This document shows positions 42,301 through 53,225 of a stretch of DNA of 64,000 nucleotides, one piece after another. Location of the stretch: contig NC_087062.1 in the NCBI RefSeq assembly GCF_963678635.1, positions 37,104,052-37,168,051 of the forward strand, in the 5' to 3' direction. The translations under genes were made by a program, and so were the position numbers. The notes beneath the pieces are model-generated. The model did no database searches. It was not told where the DNA came from and was given only the letters and a program-made list of their open reading frames with translations. Each line of letters starts with the position of its first letter. The stretch's first letter is position 1. Origin of the DNA: Symsagittifera roscoffensis. Lineage: Eukaryota; Xenacoelomorpha; Acoela; Convolutidae.

Positions 42301-44898
42301 CGCACTGTCCCAAGATTTCCTGGTAGTTGCCCAAGACTTTTCCGCTCTGTCCCAAGACTGTTCGGCACTGTCCTCGAACTTCTCGGTACCGTCCCAAGAA
42401 ATCTCCGTACTATCCCAAGACTTTCTGGTACTGTCCCAAGACTTTTCCGCTCTGTCCCAAGACTTCCTAGTACTGTCCCAAGACTTGTCCGCTCTGTCTC
42501 ACGACTTCCCGGTACTGTCCCAAGACTTTTCCGCTCTGTCCCAAGACTTCCTGGAACTGTCCCAAGACTGTTCGGCACTGTCCCATGACTTTCTAGTACT
42601 GTCCCAAGACTTTTCCGCTCTGTCCCAAGACTTTCTGGTACTGTCCCAAGACTTTTCTGCTCTAACCCAAGACTTCCTGGAACTGTCCCAAGACTGTTCT
42701 TACTGTCCCAAGACTTCCTGGTACTGCTCCAAGACTTTTCCGCTCTGTCCCAAGACTTTGTGGTACTGTCCCAAGACTGTTCGGCACTGTCCCAAGACTG
42801 TTCGGCACCGTCCCAAGACTTCGTGGTACTGTCCCAAGACTTTTTGGCACTGTCCCAAGACTTTTCTGTACTGTCCCAAGACTTTTCGGCACTGTCCCAA
42901 GAGTTTTATGTACTGTCCCAAGACTTCTTGGTGCTGTCCCAAGACTTTTTCACTCTGTCCCAAGACTTTTCTGTACTGTCCCAAGACTTTTCGGCACTGT
43001 CCCATGACTTTTATGTATTGTCCCAAGATTTCTTGGTGATGTCCCGAGACTTTTTCACTCTCTGTGCCAAGACTTCCTGGTACTGTCCCGAGACTTTTCC
43101 GCTCTGTCCCAAGACTTCCTGGTACTGTCCAAGACTTTTCCACTCTGTCCCAAGCTTTCCTAGTACTGTCCCAAGACTTTTCCGCTCTGTCCCAAGATTT
43201 TCTGGTACTGTCCCAAGACTTTTCCGCTCTTTCCCAAGACTTCCTAGTACTGTCCCAAGACTTTTCCGCTCTCGTAAGACTTCCCGGTACTGTCCCAAGA
43301 CTTTTCCGCTCTGTCCTAAGATTTTCTGGTCCCAAGATTTTCTGGTACTGTCCCAAGACTTTTCCGCTCTGTCCCAAGACTTTCTGGTACTGTCCCAAGA
43401 CTTTTCTGCTCTGTCCCAAGACTTCCTGGAACTGTCCCAAGACTGTTCGGCACTGTCCCAAGACTTTCTGGTACTGTCCCAGGACTTTTCCGCTCTGTCC
43501 CAAGACTGTTCGGCACTGTCCTCAGACTTCTCGGTACCGTCCCAAGACTTCTTCGTACTGTCCCAAGACTTTTCCGCCTCTGTCCCAAGACTTCCTAGTA
43601 CTGTCCCAAGACTTTTCCGCTCTGTCGTAAGACTTCCCGGTACTGTCCCAAGACTTTTCCGATCTGTCCCAAGACTTTCTGGTACTGTCCCAAGACTTTC
43701 TGGTACTGTCCCAAGACTTTTCCGCTCTGTCCCAAGAATTTCTGGTACTGTCCCAAGACTTTTTCGCTCTGTCCCAAGACTTTTTGGTACTGTCCCAAGA
43801 CTTTTCCGATCTATCCCAAGACTTCCCTAGTCATGTCCCAAGACTTTTTCACTCTGTCCCAAGCCTTCCTGGTACTGTCCCAAGACTTTTCCGCTCTGTC
43901 CCAAGACTTCCTAGTACTGTCCCAAGACTTTTCCGCTCTGTCCCAAGACTTTTTGGTACTGTCCCAAGACTTTTCCGATCTGTCCCAAGACTTCCTAGTC
44001 ATGTCCCAAGACTTGTCCGCTCTGTCCCAAGACTTCCCGGTACTGTCCCAAGACTTTTCCGCTCTGTCCCAAGATTTTTTTTTGGTACTGTCCCAAGACT
44101 TTCTGGTGCTGTCCCAAGACTTTTCCGCTCTGTCCCAAGACTTTCTGGTATTGTCCCAAGACTTTTCTGCTCTAACCCAAGACTTCCTGGAACTGTCCAA
44201 AGACTGTTCGCACTGTCCCAAGACTTCCTGGTAGTTGCCCAAGACTTTTCCGCTCTGTCCCAAGACTGTTCGGCACTGTCCTCAGACTTCTCGGTACCGT
44301 CCCAAGAAATCTCCGTACTATCCCAAGACTTTCTGGTACTGTCCCAAGACTTTTCCGCTCTGTCCCAAGACTTCCTAGTACTGTCCCAAGACTTGTCCGC
44401 TCTGTCTCACGACTTCCCGGTACTGTCCCAAGACTTTTCCGCTCTGTCCCAAGACTTCCTGGAACTGTCCCAAGACTGTTCGGCACTGTCCCATGACTTT
44501 CTAGTACTGTCCCAAGACGTTTCCGCTCTGTCCCAAGACTTCCCGGTACTGTCCCAAGACTGTTCGGCACTGTCCCATGACTTTCTAGTACTGTACCAAG
44601 ACTTTTCCGCTCTGTCCCAAGACTTCCCGGTACTGTCCCAAGACTTTTCCGCACTGTCCCAAGACTTTCTGGTACTGTCCCAAGACTTTCTAGTACTGTC
44701 CCAAGACTTTCTGGTACTGTCCCAAGACTGTTCGGCACTGTCCCAAGACTTTCTGGTACTGTCCCAAGACTTTTCCGCTCTGTCCCAAGTTTTTCTGGTA
44801 CTGTCCAAAGACTGTTCGGCACTGATCTCAGACTTCTCTGTATTGTTCCAAGACTTCTTCGTACTGTCCCAGGACTTTGTCACTTCAGTGTGTCCCAA
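30364..44898. repeat. 14.5-kb array of 21-bp tandem repeats
   Basis: About 690 monomers of a 21-bp unit, CTGTCCCAAGACTTTTCCGCT, alternating with CTGTCCCAAGACTTTCTGGTA-type units, giving a 42-bp dimer. Variants such as TTCTTCGTA and GTTCGGCA recur in blocks, so the array has higher-order structure. The plus strand is pyrimidine-rich. Because 21 is divisible by three and the consensus has no stop, long frames are open on both strands (up to 490 codons at 40854-42326); these look like repeat artefacts. Edge units at both ends are degenerate. Confidence 0.97.
40428..44231. repeat. Higher-order repeats of about 1.9 kb within the array
   Basis: A marker beginning TAGTTGCCCAAGAC occurs at about 40428, 42334 and 44232. 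The intervening about 1,906-bp blocks are near-identical, and a more diverged version can be followed left to about 39.2 kb. Other nested copies exist, for example 30.82-31.25 kb against 35.10-35.53 kb (offset 4,278 bp) and 34.63-35.1 kb against 35.74-36.2 kb (offset about 1,112 bp). Confidence 0.85.
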
Positions 44899-45117
44899 CG
44901 TAACTGTATGACTTCTTTCTGATCAGTCCACAGTATTCATTGGATTTTGGCAGTGCTCCCATGGATTCCTTAGTGAGCCCAAGTTCTTTGTTCGAGAATC
45001 TCCTGATTTCGTCTATTTTCCTCATGGGTTCTAGCTTCTCGGGTTCTTTCATGTTCACCCTCATCGGCTTGCTCTGATGCATATCCAGCAGTGCTAGCAA
45101 GAGTAAGGGGCTTTCAC
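44899..45117 (-). pseudogene. 219-bp displaced fragment of element 2 acc6
   Basis: Matches 50750-50968 (offset 5,851 bp) with about one mismatch. It encodes part of acc6, a 71-codon frame at 44885-45100 whose last residues come from the array edge. It abuts the tandem array directly on one side and unrelated non-coding DNA on the other. Confidence 0.93.
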
Positions 45118-45437
45118 CGTTTATTAATCTGATGCAAGTTGAAATTCAATTTGTTCGCTGGTGTGTTGTGATCACCTATTCGTTCAACTGACCGATAAAA
45201 TTAGTACCGAAAACGTGAAAACACAAACGATAAAAAATTATAAAAACAGAAAGATGATCCCACCTAAAATCAGAGGTGACCAATGTCGCCCTTTCGTAGA
45301 AAAATGTCTGGTACCTGATTGTCACGCGTTTTCCTCCCCCTCTTAACGTTCTTAAGGGGTATTGTCCTTCCGGGTTTCAAAAACTGTCTATCTCCGTTCC
45401 CCCCACCCGATCCGACCCAAGACCTTCCTGTCCCACC

Positions 45438-46213
45438 AGGTTTGATCCAACTAAATCCTCTCCCTATAATTCACTCGTGTAAGATTATAATGTAACTAAA
45501 ACGACGATATCGATTGATTAGTTACTATACCGCCAACCTCTAACCTAACCAGCCCCCCTTCTAACCTCCCCCCCCCCTTTTTTAGCCCCCCTCTTAAGCC
45601 GAAAATTACCGTAAGCGCTGGGTGCTAAACCTCTTGAGAGAAAACCGTAGAACCTGTTTCCAAGCTCTGCTCAAGTAAAAACGTTCCTCAAAACGGTGGG
45701 GTTCCGCGTATCCAAATTTATACTTATCTCCTATAATGTAATGTGGATTCTAACGATACCCGATTGACCAACCAGAACACCTCTGTGTGTCCCCCTCTGG
45801 TTGTTCTGATTCCGTGCTGGTTGTCTCCTTGGCTCGTCCAGCATCTCTCTCCAGCACCACTTTCCCACTTGGCTGGTCACCTGTTCCAGTGCAGTCTCCC
45901 AGTGGTTCGTAGATTCACCAAACAAAACACCTCTGTGTGCCTTCTCTGTTCGGTCCCGTCGGTGCTGGATGTCCCCTTGTCGTGTCCAGCACTTGTCGGG
46001 TTTCCCTTATTGTGAACCACTTTCCTGCTTGGCTGGTCACCTTTTCCAGTCAAGTCTCCTAGTGGTCCAGCTAAGTTGCAAGCTATCTGAAAACCCTTGA
46101 CAACGCCCCACAATCGGGCACCTTTTTAAATTGCTGAAAGGATCGAAACGATCGGTCTTATGAAAACAGTATGGGTATACTATTTAATTAATATAAAGGT
46201 TTGATCCAACTAA
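45438..46213. repeat. Segment bounded by 17-bp direct repeats
   Basis: AGGTTTGATCCAACTAA occurs at 45438-45454 and 46197-46213, enclosing 742 bp. It could mark an old insertion, a deletion scar, or short terminal direct repeats. Confidence 0.7.
45773..46075. repeat. Two diverged tandem repeats of about 150 bp
   Basis: Both copies begin with AACACCTCTGTGTG (about 45773 and 45926) and share GTGCTGG, CCACTTTCC, CTTGGCTGGTCACC and TCTCC-AGTGG blocks in the same order. They are imperfect and non-coding. Confidence 0.75.
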
Positions 46214-47458
46214 TCTGGTGTCAAAGTCACTGTCTTTTTATGTTTTATGGTTTTTGTTCCTTTTTCTATTCTTTTTTCGTTTTTCGGTTTTTTTGTTTCG
46301 CTTTTTGTCTTTTTGCTCGTTTTTTAGTCCCCCTAGTTACCTCCTCTTACTCGGTTAGCTAGGCCTCGTTCGAGGAGCGTAACAAGAAATTTTCTCGAGT
46401 TTTCTTAAAAAGCTATCACGGTACGACCGGAAGGTTTACATGTTCCCGCTGAACCGTACCACCGGTACTCTAGAATGGGCATGTAGCCCGGAGCTGTGTC
46501 AAATGGGTTCGACTACGTAGTGTCGTAAAAACACCCAGAAGCGCCATAAAAACACTATGTAACAGTCGCCTACTTAAGTCACATATGAGGTTACAGAATG
46601 ATAGGCCCTATAACCATTGGTTCAAGAGTCAGGGACACTATCTCTTGTGTTTTTCTACCTCGTACGGTCGGAGCTAAACATGAGACTAAAACCCTCGTTA
46701 CAGCTCAAAGGCCACTACCAAAAAACCCCCCACTCTAGAAAATAAGAACGTCCCCATACTTAGGTCTCAAAATACCCAAAATACGCGAACGCCGTTAAAA
46801 ACAGGGTCGGAACAGTCCGTCTGGTAACCTCTTATTGGACAGTGGAACTTTGATCCATTTCAGATGGATCAACCTAAAACTCTCCTTATCTCAACATAAC
46901 AATTACAAAACACAATCAAAAAACTATATTGGGTACTCAAATACCAGCACACTCGAGAATTGAGGTAACTAATGTAACATTCGCCCGGAAGTACATATCG
47001 ACGGAAAATAAAGCTAGGTTCTAAGACGACTGGCCAAAGTCTAAACAGAGCTCTACATGCTTTTCACCGTCTCTACCAAAACTTGTTCTTTTGATGGTCT
47101 TTCTAACATCGGGTCGGAAAAAAAACGTTACTGTTCTCCGGCTTCGACCAGAACGCTCAAATTAACTTATTTTTACATTCAGAATTAGTAAGCTCACGGC
47201 TGGGTCTCAGTAACCCCAGACCACGAGGTCACTCCTAAGAACAGGGCTACTACTATTTACTACATTACTAACCAAAAACCATACTATATCAGTAGACAAA
47301 AATCATCATCTCCATCGAAGATGGATCAACCCTTCCCCCAACTCCTAGCTTCTCATCGTCGTAAAATGAATTAAGATGTTAAATAAACTCAATTCAAGAC
47401 ATAACCGGGAAGCTAGAAGTTTATATAGAACAGTTTCAGTTCTAATCCCGAGACCCCT

Positions 47459-47576
47459 CCGGATTCCTGAATCCGGGGAAAAAACGCCCTTATCTTCTTT
47501 CCGTAAGGTTGTTTTTCTACCCTTCACCGTTGTTGTGAACGGCCTTGCAACGATTGTAGCGACACAATCGTTGCAA
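47459..47576. other. Two perfect hairpins
   Basis: Positions 47459-47476 form an 8-bp perfect inverted repeat with a 2-nt loop. Positions 47545-47576 form a 13-bp perfect stem (TTGCAACGATTGT) with a 6-nt loop. Role unknown; neither is followed by a T-run on its own strand like a bacterial terminator. Confidence 0.8.
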
Positions 47577-48708
47577 CTCGGAACGGTCTCTGCTAACTCT
47601 GCTTTTCGTTGTTGTTTTTCTATCGCAATTCTCGTAGTTATCACTATCGCAACTATTGTTGTTCTGGTTTTTGCCATTTCTCAGAAGTGCAACTTCTCAG
47701 TTCGAATTTTTAAAATTTCAAAATACCAGAATATCTTGAACTTCACCGTTTGACTAATCGTCCCAATAACGTCACTAATCTCTCAAAACTGTCAATTCGG
47801 AAGGTTAGATGCTAACTACTCAATATCGCCGAATCTGCATTTTCGTTCATTCTGGTCGAATGTCACATACTCGTCGGACAGCCCGGTCAATGTCCCCATC
47901 GAATCTCGCAATGTTCGTAAAATTGGTACAGTGTCATCGAACAGAATTTACAAAATGAACGGAATTACTCTTATCCACGTCATATCGACTCACTGCAGAA
48001 TATAAATGGCATCATACTACACTACTATACTATAGCCTTCCAAATTCTTTCACTAATCTGCACTTTGAGGATATGACCTAAGATAAAACATTTTTTCTGA
48101 CTTTCAATGTCAACGCCCTGATTTAAAATTTTTTCTCCTAGGTTTTAAAAGGTGTAAGTTTGCAGGACAGTCCTGCAAAGCAACAAGCTAAAATTATCCT
48201 ACTATGCTTCATCCCTTTGGATATTTTAGTTGTTAGCGGTCCTGAATAATAAAATTAAGGATTTCTGTGGTTAGAAAGAACAATGAAACAATCTCCCTCT
48301 TCGAGAGATTACCCGAGCTTTTCATGTCACCACAAAGTGATCAGTTTTCCTAGTTGATTAAAAACAATCATGCAGGCTAGAATAATTTAAGATACTCTTT
48401 GCTCAAGCCTTTCTAAATGAATAGTAAGTTTCTCTTAAGCCGCTAACTAAAATCAAAATACAAATTTATAAATGCAACAAATTCTTTTATGTTCAAAACT
48501 CAACTAAATGTTTTCTTTCAGTTTTCAATTACAACTTAGTTGCTTAGTTTCTCACTTGAGTTTTTGTCACACAAATAAAAACAATTCTAGTTTCAATTTC
48601 TTCTTTTTGTCACTTCTTTGTTTCCTCTTTTTTCGTCGTTTAGAAGTTCTAAAACTTGTAAATTCTTCTAATTTCGTTTCTTTTCGCATCTTGTTTTCCG
48701 GCCATTTG

Positions 48709-49722
48709 TCAATGCTCCATCTCCTCCTCCTGCGATATTGACTCTGCACTTTCAGTTTCTGTGTCTTGCAACACATCGGTAGCTATTCTGACGTTGTTGG
48801 AAGCAGTCCTCCAACACTTCTGCTCTTCTACCCTTTGTTTACAACAAGGTAGGGGATCTACATTAGATTCTCTGTTTCTGCAGAAGCTATTGTAGAGACA
48901 CAACGTCACGTTTCTCTCCAAATCTTCCTTCAACATCTCTTCTTTCTCCCTTCCATCACGTTCACTTGTCCTGGAAATTCTCTTCACAGCGGTGGTCACT
49001 GCATTTCGATGAGTCACGAAAGCTCGCTTGAAAGCTCCTGCCTCAATGTCCAGTTGATACACTCTGTACACTCTGCCGTGTTTCGACATATGCTTCATGG
49101 CATACTCGTACAACCATGCAGTCATGTTGGCTCTAAACAATAGCTTCAGTCGTCTCCTTGCCCATATCTTTTTCCTTTCCATCGGAATGTTCAGAATCTT
49201 GCACGTTGTCTCAAAAAGATCTAAATCTTTTAGACAATCCAATTTCTGCAATTGTTCTCTCGTTGGTGCCTCCTGTCTTTTGTTCTCCTTCAGATGAGCT
49301 TCCAGACATCGTATAGCCATCATAACTCCCACTATCACTATTGTTATGGGCCGTGATGAGTCTGGTAAACCCATGTAGAGCAGCTTTCCAGAGTCCCAGA
49401 TCAATACCAAATTACTACGCCCGGGATACCACCATGTTTGCAGCAGGCAATGGCAGGGAATCTCATCATGTGTTAACATGATGCTCCTCCATTTACGTTT
49501 TCCCGAAGCGTCCAGTAGTGGTTCCACTTCCATCATCACTCGGTGAACTTCATCATTCTCATCTACTGTATTGTAATCCGTAACGGTTGATCCTCTTTGT
49601 TTTTGTCTTTCAAAGTCATTGAAGTTCCCACTGACGTATCCCATGAACTTCTTTCCCAGTATCAATTCCAACTCCTCCTTAGTTCTCTCTGGAACTGTTG
49701 AGAACATTTTAACATTTTGCAC
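48709..49722 (-). CDS. acc6 C-terminal segment (337 aa), element 2
   Basis: Contains the conserved motif IPCHCLLQTWWYP with a following SN and WD, a short hydrophobic helix (ITIVIVGVMMAI), an LDLFETTCKI helix and a basic C-terminal half with several Cys. Element 1 matches it up to the ETTCKI region, where its tandem duplication breaks in. The extra 150 C-terminal residues therefore show what the normal acc6 end looks like. Family unknown. Confidence 0.55.
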   Translation of the reverse strand: MQNVKMFSTVPERTKEELELILGKKFMGYVSGNFNDFERQKQRGSTVTDYNTVDENDEVHRVMMEVEPLLDASGKRKWRSIMLTHDEIPCHCLLQTWWYPGRSNLVLIWDSGKLLYMGLPDSSRPITIVIVGVMMAIRCLEAHLKENKRQEAPTREQLQKLDCLKDLDLFETTCKILNIPMERKKIWARRRLKLLFRANMTAWLYEYAMKHMSKHGRVYRVYQLDIEAGAFKRAFVTHRNAVTTAVKRISRTSERDGREKEEMLKEDLERNVTLCLYNSFCRNRESNVDPLPCCKQRVEEQKCWRTASNNVRIATDVLQDTETESAESISQEEEMEH

Positions 49723-50318
49723 AGTAACTCATCAGACTTCTCTGACATTCTCGCTAGTCTCACACACTTTGGCATTGAGAAGGCTTGATCCACGATCGCT
49801 CTCGTACTTTTTACATCCACAGCTACAAAATGCACTGGGTATCTGCTGTTACACATTGGAGCTAATGTCGATCCCACCAAATATCGCGCTCACGATGGTC
49901 TGCGATAAATTTCACTGTGTCTGATGTTCATTTCCGCCTCGATCGCTTCCCTCCTTTTTCCTATGTGCTTTTGCTTAGTCTGCAAAACTCCTGGGAACAC
50001 TTCTACACTGATGGCCGTGACCATCTCATGTTTCTGTTCTAGATTCAATAGTGACTCTATAGAATCAAACATACTGTAGAATCCTAGTGCAGTCAATAGA
50101 TTCACCTCGGTTCCTCCATGGCAATCTGCGATCAATTCCGTTTCCGTCCTCGCTTTCATCACAATGTTCCCAAACAATATTGTTAACTGTTTGTGTTTTT
50201 TCTCCAGGGTTTTCACGCAATCTAGACTTCCACAAACGTGACCTTCCAGTCCACAGACTTCTGCCAGACAGCTACCAGGTTTAACCCAGTCTTCTGGTCC
50301 CCAGCCAGGCAACTCCAC
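49662..50318 (-). pseudogene. acc6 middle with cysteine cluster, element 2
   Basis: Two frames: 49890-50318 (142 aa) carries Cys17, Cys22, Cys29 and Cys34 with His27, the same C-x4-C-x6-C-x4-C spacing as element 1. 49662-49880 (72 aa) carries the FSMPKCVRLARMS motif. A stop and frameshifts separate them. Confidence 0.55.
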
Positions 50319-50435
50319 TTTGTCTTCCCCGTTGCTCTAGGAGGATGTTGTCATCACATTGTATATGATATTAAGATCACGCAGGTTACAGTCTGCATTT
50401 AGTTCCCTCTGCACATCTTGTGTTGCAAGTACTAT

Positions 50436-51352
50436 TCAATCAGCACTGGGACTAGGACACCACGATGGTCTCATCAGTTCCCACACTACCATCAAGCTCG
50501 TTCTCAGTAATTCATCTGAGAATCCCAATGCAAACTCCACTCGCTTGTCGGAGTCTGGCACGGAAGGTGCAGCTACCTTTTCTTCTAAGACTAGTCCCAG
50601 CTTGGTCTGCGGATTAGCAGCGCTTTTAATCGTTGCAGTTCTCGACGTCCAGAGCCTCAGCAACACTGCTTGCTCGTAATCAAAGAAGTAATCGCGTATG
50701 TCTTCACTGAGAAACGGGTTGTACGCAATAATCCCTATGACTCCGGACACGTAACTGTATGACTTCTTTCTGATCAGTCCACAGTATTCATTGGATTTCG
50801 GCAGTGCTCCCATGGATTCCTTAGTGAGCCCAAGTTCTTTGTTCGAGAATCTCCTGATTTCGTCTATTTTCCTCATGGGTTCTAGCTTCTCGGGTTCTTT
50901 CATGTTCACCCTCATCGGCTTGCTCTGATGCATATCCAGCAGTGCTAGCAAGAGTAAGGGGCTTTCACTCGTTCATCACCTTCTCTCAGCATCTTGATAT
51001 AAGTATTCAATGCTGGCACTGAAATTTTCTCTATCGTGAATCGGATGAAACAGAGAGCGTCTCTCCGCTTCGCGCACGCTAATGCCATTACCTCTTGGAT
51101 TATCAGATCACTCATGCTCGTCATCAGGAAGACCTTTTCTTCTTTCGATCTCTTCCTTTCTTCTGAATCATATTCCTCGCGAGTCAGTCCGACCATGCAC
51201 CAGGCGAACCTCAGTTGTAATTCAGTCCTCACGTACGGTACTGCTATCAGAGCGTGTATCCTCGGCGTAGTCCTCATCTCTTCTTCAAAGTACCGTAACA
51301 CTACAGCTTTCCATGGAAGGCTCACCAATTGCTCGATCGTTTCTGCCTGCAT
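50436..51352 (-). pseudogene. acc6 N-terminal part, element 2
   Basis: 50945-51352 (135 aa) holds a RRDALCFIRF helix, and 50436-50951 (171 aa) holds GVIGIIAYNPFL and LMRPSWCPSP, all matched in the 447-aa ORF of element 1. The two frames overlap by seven bases and differ in frame. Part of this gene was copied to 44.9 kb. Confidence 0.55.
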
Positions 51353-51541
51353 CTCAGACGACGCTAGAATATGAATAGTTTTTGCTTCTTATAATACTGA
51401 TAGGTACTGTTTTATCTGGGTATTTTTTTAATTCTAAGTTCAAATTTGGAAAGTTTATTGATTTAATGTTGTGAGAAAAGAAATTCATTCCTAATATATT
51501 TAGATCGCATCCATTCTTGGCTGAAATCCACGCTTTAATTT
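51353..51541. other. AT-rich spacer between acc6 and acc5c (element 2)
   Basis: No ORF. Just beyond its end, at 51573-51605, GATAATCCGGTGCTT occurs twice in tandem inside the acc5c end. Confidence 0.5.
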
Positions 51542-52179
51542 TTACCGGATTTTCAGTGTTTGTCCCAAAACACGGATAATCCGGTGCTTGATAATCCGGT
51601 GCTTGAGGGTGGTGACTTTCATCATTGTCTGCAGATAACCTTCCATGGCACTCTTGTCTTCCAGAGTCATTGAGTGTCCTCTGGCCGAGTTTCTATACTC
51701 CAACATCTCCATGTATCCACCGGCGGGTCCATCTATTGATACAGTCTCCGACAGTGTCAGTCGGTTATATTCCACTGGGACCAGTTGTCCTACGACACTT
51801 CCCTTTCCGTGGTTCATGGGAGACGGTTTAAAGTCATTCATGGTACTCTCCCCACATTGGCTGAGTATTTCCATTTCCAATGTCGATCCAGTCAGAGTGC
51901 GGTCACTCCGTTTGGATTTATAACCCGTTGATTTTATTCCTGCCATGAGAATGGGCGGCACCATTGCTACATCCGTTAACATTCTGTCTGTGCTAGGCAA
52001 TCGATCATCACCTTGTCCCAAATCCATGACTTCTCCGACTCGTTTCTTTTCGCTGAGTTGACAGCTTTTATCGATATTTCCGAATCCACCTTCGTCTTTC
52101 CCGCTCTCCTCGGTATCACTTTGCTGCCTAGTTTCTTCTTCATCTCAATGATCTTATTAATCACCAATTTCGATCGCAT
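51542..52179 (-). pseudogene. acc5c: small basic protein, element 2
   Basis: Frames 51542-52027 (161 aa) and 51976-52179 (67 aa). The first aligns weakly with the C-terminal half of acc5c in element 1 (NSARGHSMTLEDKSAMEGYL against NTARPWWVALETLKEMEDCL). The second is Lys-rich. A frameshift separates them. Confidence 0.42.
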
Positions 52180-52290
52180 CGTTCCTTTCCGGGTTCTCGA
52201 CAGATAACCACTTCTCCTTTATCCTCTTGCGGCGTCATCTTGATAGGAGAGTTTGCTTCACTTTCGTCAGTGGCTGAGTCGATCAACAAC

Positions 52291-52617
52291 TCACTCACTC
52301 CCTTCACAATCGTCAAGTTTGTCGAGGACTTCCCGCATCAGTGGTCGGTTGAGACCTACTTTCAAAATGGACTGGGTTCCATAGCTCTGAACCACTGTCC
52401 AGACTTCTTCCATGAAGGCCACTCTGTCCAATCTACATCCTGTCTTTTTTTCATGGTCTCGGTGATGCACCTCCCACTCTTCTTCGAGTAATGTTCCCAA
52501 GAAGGGTACTCTGGCAGCGGCTTCTGTCCTTCTTCTCCTTGGTGATTCCATGAGGAGTCTTTGTTCATTATCTTTAGAATTGCCCGGAGAGCTGCTCTCC
52601 GGCAAGTTCCATTTCAT
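52291..52617 (-). CDS. acc5b: charged helical protein (108 aa), element 2
   Basis: Holds VAFMEEVWTVVQSYG and LMREVLDKL, aligning with acc5b of element 1. Basic N-terminus with an RRRR run. Family unknown. Confidence 0.45.
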   Translation of the reverse strand: MKWNLPESSSPGNSKDNEQRLLMESPRRRRTEAAARVPFLGTLLEEEWEVHHRDHEKKTGCRLDRVAFMEEVWTVVQSYGTQSILKVGLNRPLMREVLDKLDDCEGSE

Positions 52618-52640
52618 TTCCGCAAAAACTGACGGAGGCT

Positions 52641-53225
52641 TCAGTGTCGAAGACCTTCGTTTGCTGGTTTAGTCGTTTCCAACGCGTCTGCGTTGTTTTC
52701 AAAGTCACTGAATAAATTGAAATCCAGGCCAGATATTCCTCCTGTCGATGCTTTATCGTCCTCCTTCTCTGCTTGATCGGGATCCTCTTGCATAGGCTCC
52801 TCCGATTGACGGCTTCCTCCCTGCCCATCATCTCCTCCTGACGTATCTCTAGAACTTGAGGGTCCTTGCCTTTCAATATTGGCCCCTTCCGGAAATTTCG
52901 GTATGATTGGTCTGCCAGCAGATTTATCTTCCTCTTCTCCATGGACCAGTTTGATTTCCTCATAGCCGAAGGGTGCCAGGAAGGTTCTCGTCTGCAACGT
53001 TCCTCCCATGGTTAACTCCTGTTTCACATTGGTCAAAATCAGGGAGGCCTCAGGTAATTCGGCTCTGCCTCTCATCCTCATAGGCGCCAAATTCAGTTCT
53101 GCCCATTCCGTGTCAAACGCTCCAGGCTTCGGAGTCGCGGCATTACTTATTCGACTTCTCGTCGCCTGATCCGTGTAAGCAAATCGCGTGTACTGTAACA
53201 CTGCGGCATTTCTGCCACAAAACAC
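52641..53225 (-). CDS. acc5a: acidic disordered protein (194 aa), element 2
   Basis: The first 105 residues have a patterned, partly beta-like composition ending at FLAPFGYEE. The rest is Gln/Glu/Asp/Ser-rich and probably disordered, ending in a short hydrophobic-acidic stretch (LDFNLFSDFENN). It overlaps the acc4 frame by 79 bases. It resembles element 1 acc5a in position and composition; function unknown. Confidence 0.48.
   Translation of the reverse strand: MFCGRNAAVLQYTRFAYTDQATRSRISNAATPKPGAFDTEWAELNLAPMRMRGRAELPEASLILTNVKQELTMGGTLQTRTFLAPFGYEEIKLVHGEEEDKSAGRPIIPKFPEGANIERQGPSSSRDTSGGDDGQGGSRQSEEPMQEDPDQAEKEDDKASTGGISGLDFNLFSDFENNADALETTKPANEGLRH

Larger units (their letters stand above)
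45118..48708. other. Non-coding region between element 2 and the array
   Basis: No ORF here is supported by homology, motifs or conservation. It is AT-rich overall, with homopolymer-rich stretches, including a purine-rich minus-strand tract at about 45546-45598 that could be a polypurine tract. It may hold the 3' untranslated region or LTR of element 2, but without a second LTR in the window this cannot be shown. Notable sub-features are listed separately. Confidence 0.6.

Noticed and set aside
30364-44898. CRISPR array
   Set aside because: Units are contiguous 21-mers without unique spacers, in a eukaryotic retroelement context; this is a minisatellite.
30303-44911. Many long ORFs on both strands inside the 21-bp array
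   Set aside because: A 21-bp stop-free unit leaves long frames open on both strands. No start context, domain or frame-specific constraint separates one frame from another.
45480-45600. Telomere-like repeats (CTAACCT words)
   Set aside because: Only two or three loose words occur, with no regular tandem unit.
45743-46015. 90-aa plus-strand ORF over the 150-bp repeats
   Set aside because: The frame is not conserved between the two repeat units, and no motif is present.
47376-47753. 125-aa plus-strand ORF with a hydrophobic stretch
   Set aside because: It covers both hairpins, has no family resemblance, and an opposite-strand frame of similar length is open. Chance ORF in non-coding DNA.
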